Origin: an uncultured Peptococcaceae bacterium
Lineage (GTDB): Bacteria > Bacillota > Dehalobacteriia > UBA4068 > UBA4997
Length of the DNA: 8,430 bases
Assembly (NCBI GenBank): GCA_947626615.1
Contig: CANQSW010000059.1
Location: 1 to 8,430, forward strand
Direction of reading: 5' to 3'
This document shows positions 1 through 5,807 of this stretch, in pieces. The position numbers and the translations under genes were made by a program. A model generated the notes under the pieces. It searched no databases. It saw nothing but the letters and a program-made list of their open reading frames with translations, and was not told the origin of the DNA. The first letter of the stretch is position 1, and every line of letters begins with the position of its first letter.

Positions 1-634
1 GGTGCTGGCCGGCAATCCCTGGGCGTTCACGCTGCTGGCGGAATTGGGCTGGCGGCCGGAGATCGTGGCCGACCACGGCCTGAACCTGCTGAACACGGCG
101 GCGGCCAAGGCCTGCGCGGCGGCCGGGGCGACGCGGGCCGCGGCTTCGCTGGAGCTGAACGCGGGCGAACTTTCCGCCTGGGCGGCGGCGCTGGGCGAAT
201 TTCCCAGCGAGGCGCAGGTGTTCGGCGATCTGCCGGTTATGCAGAGCCGGCATTGCCCGATCGGGGCGCTGTGCGGCGGCAAAACGGCGGCCGCGGCCTG
301 CTCCGGCGCGTGCCGGGCGGGGCGTTTTCTGCTCCGCGACGCCAAGGGCTTTGAATTTCCGGTCTACACCGATGAATTTTGCCGCAGCCACATCTATAAC
401 GGCCACCTGCTCTGCCTGCTGGAGGAGACGCCGCGTCTGGCGGCGCAGCACGACGTGCTGCGGCTGAGTCTGCTCTATTCTGGGCCGGAGGAGACGGCGG
501 AAGTGGTGCGGACGTTCGCGCGGGCGGCGCTGGGCGGCTATGACGCGGCGGCGCTGGCGCAGCAGAGGGAGCGTCTGGCGCGGCTGCTGGGGCGGCAGTT
601 TACCAAGGGCCATTATTATCGGGGCGTCGAATAG
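1..634 (+). CDS. U32-family peptidase / RNA hydroxylase-like protein, C-terminal part (5' end outside window)
   Basis: The reading frame is open from the first base, so this is the last ~210 residues of a longer protein. The tell-tale segment is a cysteine-rich stretch (cysteine codons at 254, 272, 299, 311 and 380) with the pattern HCPIG...C...C..AC, then LRD...FEFPVY.DEFCRSHIYN, and a terminal FTKGHYYRGVE. This fits the U32 family, especially the long DUF3656-containing proteins whose best-known relative is E. coli RlhA. Family knowledge: U32 members studied recently use clustered cysteines to hold an iron-sulfur cluster and hydroxylate RNA (RlhA on 23S rRNA, TrhP on tRNA) or ubiquinone precursors (UbiU/UbiV); the 'peptidase' label is historical. 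The substrate here cannot be told. The gene ends 14 bases before mutS2 with no terminator between, so the two are probably co-transcribed. Sure of the family, not of the activity. Confidence 0.85.
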   Translation, partial: VLAGNPWAFTLLAELGWRPEIVADHGLNLLNTAAAKACAAAGATRAAASLELNAGELSAWAAALGEFPSEAQVFGDLPVMQSRHCPIGALCGGKTAAAACSGACRAGRFLLRDAKGFEFPVYTDEFCRSHIYNGHLLCLLEETPRLAAQHDVLRLSLLYSGPEETAEVVRTFARAALGGYDAAALAQQRERLARLLGRQFTKGHYYRGVE

Positions 635-648
635 ACGCGGGTGAAAAT

Positions 649-3018
649 ATGACTGAAAGCATTGATCTGGCGGCGAAATACCGCGAAAAGCTGGAATTTC
701 CCAAAATAATCGCGCGGCTGGCGGAGCTGGCGGCGTTTGCCCCCAGCCGGGAGCTGCTGCTGGCGCTCTCGCCGCAGAGCACGCCGGAGGCGGCGGAGCG
801 CGCCGCCGACGAGACGACCGAGGCGGCGGACTTGCTGCGGCTCTATCCGACGTTTTCGCTCGGGCCGTGCCGCGATATCCGCGAATCTCTGCGCCTGCTG
901 GAGCTGGGCGGCGTGCTGACGCCGGAGGCCCTGCTGGCGCTGGCCGATACCTGCCGGGCTTCGCGCGGGTGCAAGGAATTTTTCTCGCACGTGAAGGGGC
1001 ACTTCCCGCAGCTGATCGAGCGGGCCAAGCGGCTCGGCGTGTTCAAAACGCTGGAAAACGCCGTGGAAAAGGCTATTGGCCCGGACGGGCAGATCGCCGA
1101 CGGGGCGAGCGACCGTCTGGCTAATATCCGCCACCGTATCCGTATGTACGAACGGCAGATACAGGAGCGGCTGGACAATTTCATCAAAAACCCCAACACG
1201 GCCAAGTTTTTGCAGGAGCCGATCGTGACGGTGCGCGACGGGCGTTTTGTGGTGCCCGTGAAGCAGGAATACCGCAGCAGCGTGGCGGGCGCTGTGCATG
1301 ACGTTTCGGCCAGCGGGGCGACGCTGTTCGTGGAGCCTCTGACCGTTATGCAGACGAACAACGAGCTGGCGCGTCTGCGGCTGGAGGAGGACGACGAGAT
1401 AGCGGCGATATTGCGGGCGCTCTCTTTGCTGGCGGCCGGTCAGCGCGAGGAGCTGGAACACTCGCTCTGGGGGCTGGCGCAGCTGGATTTCGCTCTCTGC
1501 AAGGCCAAGCTGGCCGAGCAGCAGCGGGCCGTGCCGGCGCGTCTGAACAAAAACGGCCTGATCGACCTGAAGCAGGCGCGCCACCCTCTGATCGGCGCGG
1601 GCGTGGTGCCGGTGGACGTACATCTGGCGCCAAAGCTGAAGATAATGGTCATCACCGGGCCGAACACCGGCGGCAAGACCGTGACCTTAAAGACCGTGGG
1701 GCTGCTGACGCTGATGGCGCTCTCCGGCCTGCATATCCCGGCGGAGGCCGGCTCGCAGCTGGCGTTTTTCTCGCAGATATTCGCGGATATCGGCGACGAG
1801 CAGAGCATCGAGCAGAGCCTTAGCACCTTTTCGTCGCATTTGGGCAACATCGTGCAGATATTGGCGCGGGCGGACGAAAATTCGCTGGTGCTGCTGGACG
1901 AGCTGGGCAGCGGCACCGACCCGACGGAGGGCGCGGCGCTGGCCATGAGTATTCTGGAATATCTCTATAAACGCGGCGTGAAAACGCTGGCCACCACGCA
2001 TTACAGCGAGTTAAAGAGCTTCGCCTACAACAAGGAGGGCTACACCAACGCCAGCGTGGAATTCGACGTGGAGACGCTGAGCCCCACTTACCGTCTGCTG
2101 CTGGGCATACCCGGCAAGAGCAACGCCTTCCAGATCGCGGAAAAGCTGGGCTTATCTCCGGCTATCATCGACCGCGCGGGTGAATTTCTGACCGCGGACG
2201 AACAACAGGTTTCGGATCTTATCAGCTCGCTGGAGGAGCACCGCCTGCAGGCCGAGCAGGCCAGCCATGAGGCGGAGCTGCGCTTGGCCGAGGCGGTGGA
2301 GCAGCAGCGCCGGCTGAAAGACCGCGAGCTGGAGCTGGCCAACAAAGAGGCGGATATCATCGCCAAGGCGCAGCTAAAGGCGGCCGATATCGTCAAAGAG
2401 AGCCGCGCGCAGGCCGAGGAGCTTTATCAGCAGATGAAGCAGGCGCTGAAAGAGGCGGGCGTGCAGAACCGCGAGGTGCAGGCGGCGCGCAGCAAAATGC
2501 GCCAGCTGCAGGAGAATTTGCAGACCAAGCTCCCGGCCAAAAGGTATCAGGGCGACGCGCCGGCCAAAGTGGAGATCGGCCAGACCGTAGACGTGCCGAA
2601 GCTGCACCAGAGCGGCATCGTGGCGACGCTGCCCAACGATAAGGGCGATTTGCAGGTGCAGATCGGCGTGATGAAAGTCGGCGTGAATATCAAAGATCTA
2701 AGAATAGACGCGCGGCAGGAGAAGAAGGAGCGCGCCGCCGGGCCGCGCCACCTTATGCAGGAAAAATCGCGCTATATCAGCCCGGAGATCGACCTGCACG
2801 GCCTCACGGTGGACGAGGCTATCTATCAGCTGGACAAATATCTGGACGACGCTTTTCTGGCGAATCTGCAGCAGGTGCGGGTGATCCACGGGCGCGGCAC
2901 GGGGGCGCTGCGGGCCGGCGTGCTGCCGTATCTGAAGAGCCACCGACTGGTGGCGGACGTCGAACCCGCGCCCTACAACGAGGGCGGTATCGGCGCGGTC
3001 ATCGTGAAGCTGCGCTGA
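649..3018 (+). CDS. mutS2: MutS2 ATPase with C-terminal Smr domain
   Basis: A full-length MutS2 of 789 residues, close to the family's usual ~785. The N-terminal core and lever region is followed by the ABC-type ATPase: Walker A GPNTGGKT at residues 337-344, Walker B LLDE at 415-418 followed by LGSGTDP, and the switch histidine in TTHYSE at 449-454. A long charged coiled coil covers roughly 520-625, a small beta-rich KOW-like segment about 641-690, and the Smr nuclease-type domain closes the protein with DLHG at 715-718 and HGRGTGAL at 747-754. The mismatch-recognition domain of MutS is absent, as expected. Family knowledge: MutS2 has been linked to suppression of recombination and, in Bacillus subtilis (RqcU), to processing collided ribosomes; the Smr motif supports nuclease activity. 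ATG at 649 follows a modest GGGTGA-like ribosome site. All key residues are present. Confidence 0.97.
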   Translation: MTESIDLAAKYREKLEFPKIIARLAELAAFAPSRELLLALSPQSTPEAAERAADETTEAADLLRLYPTFSLGPCRDIRESLRLLELGGVLTPEALLALADTCRASRGCKEFFSHVKGHFPQLIERAKRLGVFKTLENAVEKAIGPDGQIADGASDRLANIRHRIRMYERQIQERLDNFIKNPNTAKFLQEPIVTVRDGRFVVPVKQEYRSSVAGAVHDVSASGATLFVEPLTVMQTNNELARLRLEEDDEIAAILRALSLLAAGQREELEHSLWGLAQLDFALCKAKLAEQQRAVPARLNKNGLIDLKQARHPLIGAGVVPVDVHLAPKLKIMVITGPNTGGKTVTLKTVGLLTLMALSGLHIPAEAGSQLAFFSQIFADIGDEQSIEQSLSTFSSHLGNIVQILARADENSLVLLDELGSGTDPTEGAALAMSILEYLYKRGVKTLATTHYSELKSFAYNKEGYTNASVEFDVETLSPTYRLLLGIPGKSNAFQIAEKLGLSPAIIDRAGEFLTADEQQVSDLISSLEEHRLQAEQASHEAELRLAEAVEQQRRLKDRELELANKEADIIAKAQLKAADIVKESRAQAEELYQQMKQALKEAGVQNREVQAARSKMRQLQENLQTKLPAKRYQGDAPAKVEIGQTVDVPKLHQSGIVATLPNDKGDLQVQIGVMKVGVNIKDLRIDARQEKKERAAGPRHLMQEKSRYISPEIDLHGLTVDEAIYQLDKYLDDAFLANLQQVRVIHGRGTGALRAGVLPYLKSHRLVADVEPAPYNEGGIGAVIVKLR

Positions 3019-3033
3019 CTGATATCAAAACAA

Positions 3034-3070
3034 AAAAAGCAAGCCGGGCTCAAGCCCTGGCTTGCTTTTT
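3034..3070. terminator. Bidirectional intrinsic terminator between convergent mutS2 and argH
   Basis: A-tract, then GCAAGCC and GGGC, loop TCAA, GCCC, one unpaired T, GGCTTGC and a T-tract. The arms pair almost perfectly (3034-3049 with 3054-3070), giving a GC-rich stem flanked by A and T runs. It works as a rho-independent terminator in both directions, which fits its place 15 bases after the mutS2 stop and 15 bases beyond the argH stop. Confidence 0.93.
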
Positions 3071-3085
3071 GCTGTTAGGCTGCTT

Positions 3086-4474
3086 TTATGCCTGCGCGGC
3101 CAGCCACTTTTCGCCGCTTGCTATTGCCGCCTCCACCGCGGGCAGAGCCGGGCCGCCGGGAATGTTCCGCGCCGCCACGCAGTTGGCGATCTTGATGTGC
3201 TCGAAAACGTCCGCCGCGAAAACGGGGGAGAAGCGCTGCAACTCTTCCAGGCTCAAGTCCTCCAGCCCCGCGCCCTTATCCTCGGCGTATTTCACCAGGT
3301 GGCCGATCACGGCGTGCGCCTCGCGGAAAGGCACTCCCCGCGCCGCCAGATAATCCGCCGCGTCGGTGGCGTTGATGAAGCCGCCCTTGGCGCGCTCGAA
3401 CATTTTTTCGACGTTCACCCGCATGGTGGCGAGCATGGGCGCGAACACCAGCAGCGACTTTTTCACAGTGTTCACGGTGTCGAACAGAGCCTCTTTATCC
3501 TCCTGCATATCCTTGTTATACGCCAGCGGCAGGCCCTTCAGCATGGTGAGAGTGCCCAGCAGGTGGCCGAACACGCGGCCGCTTTTGCCGCGCACCAGCT
3601 CCGCCACGTCGGGGTTCTTCTTCTGCGGCATAATGGACGAGCCGGTGCTGTAAGCGTCGTCCAGCGTGATATAACCGAATTCGTTGGACGACCACAGCAC
3701 GATCTCCTCGGCAAAACGGGAGAGGTGCACCATGATCAGCGCTGCCGCGTCGATGAACTCCACGATGAAGTCGCGGTCGCTGACGCCGTCCAGACTGTTT
3801 TCGCAGATACCGTCAAAGCCAAGCTCCCGCGCCACGAATTCGCGGTCGATCGGGAAGGTCGTGGTGGCGAGCGCTCCGCTGCCCAGCGGCAGCCGGTTCA
3901 GGCGCTTTTTGCAGTCGGCCAGCCGCTCGTAATCGCGCCGGAACATCTGGAAATACGCCAGCATATGGTGGCCGAAGGTGATCGGCTGCGCCTTTTGCAG
4001 GTGGGTGTAGCCCGCCATCACGCTGGCCTTATGCGCCGCCGCCAGATCGAGCAGGACGCGTTGCAGGCGCAGCAGCAGCTTTTGCACCTCGCCGGTCTCG
4101 TCGCGCAGATAAAGCCGGATATCCAGCGCCACCTGGTCGTTGCGGCTGCGGGCGGTGTGCAGCTTTTTGCCCACGTCGCCCACGCGCTCGGTCAGTATCT
4201 TTTCGATATTCATGTGGATATCCTCCGCGCCGACCTCAAATTCTACGCGGCCCGCGTCGATATCCGCCAAAACCTCCTGCAGCCCCTGCACCAGGCGCTT
4301 TGCCTCGTCGGCCGTGATGATGCCCTGCCGCCCCAGCATCGTGGCGTGGGCGATAGAACCCGCGATATCGTATCTGTAAAGTATCTGATCGAAGCTGATC
4401 GAGGAGTGGAAATCCTCCACCAGCTTGTCGGTGGATTTGGCGAAACGCCCGCCCCACAGTTTGCTTTCCGTCAT
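3086..4474 (-). CDS. argH: Argininosuccinate lyase
   Basis: Cleaves argininosuccinate to arginine and fumarate, the last step of arginine biosynthesis; a cytoplasmic homotetramer of the fumarase/aspartase superfamily. Visible signatures are KLWGGRF at the N-terminus, HTARSRNDQ, the catalytic histidine in GYTHLQKAQP (residue 158) and the superfamily signature GSSIMPQKKNPD with its serines at 279-280. The protein is 462 residues, the normal size. I chose the ATG at 4474 because the protein then begins MTESKLWGGRF like its relatives and a GAGGTG ribosome site (4481-4486) lies 6 bases upstream; the in-frame upstream extension to 4543 reads through the leader hairpin and the promoter -10 and is not credible. 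The gene stands alone among unrelated neighbours, with its own promoter; no argG is in the window. All active-site motifs look intact. Confidence 0.97.
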   Translation of the reverse strand: MTESKLWGGRFAKSTDKLVEDFHSSISFDQILYRYDIAGSIAHATMLGRQGIITADEAKRLVQGLQEVLADIDAGRVEFEVGAEDIHMNIEKILTERVGDVGKKLHTARSRNDQVALDIRLYLRDETGEVQKLLLRLQRVLLDLAAAHKASVMAGYTHLQKAQPITFGHHMLAYFQMFRRDYERLADCKKRLNRLPLGSGALATTTFPIDREFVARELGFDGICENSLDGVSDRDFIVEFIDAAALIMVHLSRFAEEIVLWSSNEFGYITLDDAYSTGSSIMPQKKNPDVAELVRGKSGRVFGHLLGTLTMLKGLPLAYNKDMQEDKEALFDTVNTVKKSLLVFAPMLATMRVNVEKMFERAKGGFINATDAADYLAARGVPFREAHAVIGHLVKYAEDKGAGLEDLSLEELQRFSPVFAADVFEHIKIANCVAARNIPGGPALPAVEAAIASGEKWLAAQA

Positions 4475-4489
4475 CTGACGCACCTCGTT

Positions 4490-4539
4490 TATACTGTTTT
4501 GCCCCGGCCGCCTTTTTGGGCCGGGTTTTATACAGTATA
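4490..4539. repeat. Two-part inverted repeat in the argH promoter/leader
   Basis: Outer arms TATACTGT (4490-4497) and ACAGTATA (4532-4539) and inner arms CCCGGCC (4503-4509) and GGCCGGG (4519-4525) share one centre near 4514.5. The right outer arm contains the argH -10 hexamer, so the outer repeat is better placed as a DNA operator than as an RNA stem. The inner arms form a 7-bp GC stem with a 9-base loop near the 5' end of the argH transcript. On the minus strand no T-run follows the stem, so it is not an argH terminator. On the plus strand the stem is followed by TTTTATA, which could stop antisense transcription. Function is unknown. Confidence 0.6.
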
Positions 4540-4563
4540 GCACAAACGGGGCGGCGCTGACAA
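4534..4563 (-). promoter_or_regulatory. Sigma-A-like promoter of argH
   Basis: On the minus strand a -35 hexamer TTGTCA (4563-4558) and a -10 hexamer TATACT (4539-4534) are separated by 18 bases. Each differs little from TTGACA and TATAAT. Transcription would start near 4527, giving a leader of about 50 bases before the argH ATG. The -35 box begins one base after the stop codon of the membrane protein gene. No sequence resembling a known ArgR box was recognised. Confidence 0.7.
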
Positions 4564-4564
4564 G

Positions 4565-4984
4565 CTAAAACACGCCGAATATGCCGCCGAGCGCTCCGCC
4601 CAGGGCGAGCGCCAGCAGCTTCACCGGCAGCGCCAGGCCGAGCGCCGGGCCGCCGCCCAGCGTCACGTTCCAGATGAGCAGCAGAACAAACAGGCAGAAC
4701 GCCAGCAGCAGGCCGGAAAACAAGCCGCGCCGGCCCGTCTTTTTGGCGCAGACGAAGCCGCCGACCAAAGCGGCCAGCGCTAACACCGCCAGCTGCAAAA
4801 GATGCGCCGTGGCGGCGGAAAGGGCGGTGAGGGCGTAGGCGGCGGAAAGAGCAAAAGAGCCGGCTAACAGCGTCAACACCGCGCCAGCCAGCCCAAAAAG
4901 CAGCGCGGCGGGGCGAGAAGCGGCCGAGCCCGCGGCCGCACCCGCGGCCAAAACCTGTTCCTTCAGGCGCTGAACGTTTTTCAT
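4565..4984 (-). CDS. Small four-helix membrane protein, possibly TIGR04086/YrzE family
   Basis: A 139-residue, very hydrophobic protein. After a short polar N-terminus (MKNVQRLKEQ) there are four likely membrane helices at about residues 26-46, 57-79, 87-108 and 118-138. The only strongly charged internal loop is KKTGRRG at 81-87, between helices 2 and 3, followed by a helix rich in glycine and leucine. This layout, size and the basic GRRG loop resemble the TIGR04086 family of small Bacillota membrane proteins (YrzE in B. subtilis), whose function is not established; the assignment is by memory of the pattern and moderate only. ATG at 4984 has a good AAGGGG ribosome site about 8 bases upstream. 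It lies 64 bases after sigK, and that gap holds a sigma-E-like promoter, hinting at expression in the mother cell. No catalytic residues are visible. Confidence 0.8.
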   Translation of the reverse strand: MKNVQRLKEQVLAAGAAAGSAASRPAALLFGLAGAVLTLLAGSFALSAAYALTALSAATAHLLQLAVLALAALVGGFVCAKKTGRRGLFSGLLLAFCLFVLLLIWNVTLGGGPALGLALPVKLLALALGGALGGIFGVF

Positions 4985-5006
4985 GGCAATTTCCCCTTTT
5001 AGAAGA

Positions 5007-5019
5007 AGTTTGCCAAACT
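5007..5019. promoter_or_regulatory. 13-base palindrome overlapping the -10/start region of the membrane protein gene
   Basis: AGTTTG, a central C, then CAAACT: a perfect inverted repeat with 6-base arms. It overlaps the end of the proposed -10 box and the expected transcription start, where a repressor would bind. It is too short to act as a terminator. Could also be chance. Confidence 0.35.
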
Positions 5020-5046
5020 ATATGCTGACATGGCGCCGTATATGCC
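5017..5046 (-). promoter_or_regulatory. Sigma-E-like (sporulation) promoter before the small membrane protein gene
   Basis: On the minus strand GGCATATA (5046-5039) is followed by CATATAGT (5024-5017). With the -35 core ATA at 5043-5041 the spacer is 16 bases. This matches the published mother-cell sigma-E pattern (ATA, 16-18 bases, CATA-NNN-T) seen in B. subtilis. Transcription would start near 5010, about 25 bases before the ATG at 4984. The match was made by eye; sigma-K boxes share the CATA core, so the choice of sigma factor is tentative. Confidence 0.5.
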
Positions 5047-5048
5047 GC

Positions 5049-5735
5049 TCACTCAAAGGCGCGGGCCAGCTTTTGCAGCGCCTTTTTTTCGATACGGCTG
5101 ACGTAAGAGCGCGAAATGCCCAGCTCCCGCGCGATCTCGCGCTGGGTGTGTTCCGCGCCGCCGTCCAGCTGATAGCGTTTGATCACGATGTAGCGCTCCT
5201 TGGGGGTGAGCGTTTTCAGACTTTGCCGCAGCAGCCGCTCGTCGTCGCGGCTCTCCACCGCGTCCAGTATCTCGCCGCCGTCGGAGCCGAGCGTTTCCAG
5301 CAGGGTCAGCTGGTTGCCCTCCTTATCGGCGCTCACCGGCTCGTTCAGCGAGATCTCGTTGCGGCTGTTCTTGGTGGCGCGCAGGTGCATCAGCACTTCG
5401 TTTTCGATACAGCGGGCGGCGTAGGTGGTCAGTTTGATATTTTTGCCCGCGTCGAACGTGTTGATCGCCTTGATGAGGCCGATCGTGCCGATAGATATCA
5501 GATCTTCGCGCTCCGGCCTGGCGTTTTCAAATTTCCGCACGATGTGCGCCACCAGCCGCAGATTGTGTTCGATCAGGCGGTTTTTGGCCGCCGCGTCGCC
5601 CGCCGCCATAGCGGCCAGCGCCGCGGCCTCCTCCGCCGGCGAGAGCGGCTTCGGGAAGGCGTTGGTGTTCAGATACCCCAGCAGAAAGCCCAGACCCGGC
5701 ACCAGCGTGCCGATCAGATACAAAAGTTCCCACAT
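5049..5735 (-). CDS. sigK: RNA polymerase sporulation sigma factor SigK (pro-sigma-K)
   Basis: Directs late mother-cell transcription during endospore formation (coat and maturation genes). The 228-residue protein aligns from memory with B. subtilis sigma-K throughout: NAFPKPLS at 25-32, LIEHNLRLVAHIVRKFEN at 54-71, the region 2 core EDLISIGTIGLIKAINTF at 77-94 and TYAARCIENEVLMHLR at 104-119, and the region 4 helix-turn-helix TQREIARELGISRSYVSRIE at 197-216. The first ~20 residues are hydrophobic and match the inhibitory pro-sequence removed by SpoIVFB; by alignment the cut would fall between G20 and Y21. The closely related SigE lacks the NAFPKPLS and RLVAHIV forms. The gene is whole, not split by a skin-type element as in B. 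subtilis. ATG at 5735 has a CGGAGG ribosome site 8 bases upstream. It follows the penicillin-binding protein gene by 72 bases. Confidence 0.95.
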   Translation of the reverse strand: MWELLYLIGTLVPGLGFLLGYLNTNAFPKPLSPAEEAAALAAMAAGDAAAKNRLIEHNLRLVAHIVRKFENARPEREDLISIGTIGLIKAINTFDAGKNIKLTTYAARCIENEVLMHLRATKNSRNEISLNEPVSADKEGNQLTLLETLGSDGGEILDAVESRDDERLLRQSLKTLTPKERYIVIKRYQLDGGAEHTQREIARELGISRSYVSRIEKKALQKLARAFE

Positions 5736-5767
5736 ATGCGCAGCCTCCGTTCAGCTAAGATCGCTAA

Positions 5768-5796
5768 AGCATATGCGGTGGCGGCGTTTTCATGCC
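5768..5796 (-). promoter_or_regulatory. Possible sigma-E-like promoter of sigK
   Basis: On the minus strand GGCATGAA (5796-5789) and CATATGCT (5775-5768) resemble sigma-E boxes, with ATG in place of the -35 core ATA and a 15-base spacer, one short of the usual range. A start near 5761 would leave a ~25-base leader. In B. subtilis sigK is transcribed by sigma-E with SpoIIID, so a sigma-E site is expected here; no clear SpoIIID site was seen. The match is imperfect. Confidence 0.35.
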
Positions 5797-5807
5797 GGGG
5801 CGGGCGG

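Noticed and set aside
616..1623. 335-residue minus-strand open frame opposite mutS2
   Set aside because: Codon-aligned antisense of the MutS2 N-terminal half; no family resemblance and no start signal.
3019..3085. Small RNA or small gene between mutS2 and argH
   Set aside because: The 67-base gap is filled by the bidirectional terminator; no start codon with a ribosome site is present.
3062..4540. 492-residue plus-strand open frame opposite argH
   Set aside because: Exact codon-aligned antisense of a certain argH; begins inside the terminator region and has low-complexity His/Arg/Gln composition.
4475..4543. N-terminal extension of ArgH by 23 residues
   Set aside because: It would be translated from the promoter -10 region and the leader hairpin; the ATG at 4474 has the ribosome site and the family's N-terminus.
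5039..5045. Direct repeat TATATGC (5019-5025 and 5039-5045) as a regulator site pair
   Set aside because: Better explained as the -10 and -35 boxes of the sigma-E-like promoter, which naturally repeat the CATA core.
5736..5807. Terminator between the penicillin-binding protein gene and sigK
   Set aside because: Only a 3-base GGC/GCC stem can be drawn and there is no following T-run on the minus strand.
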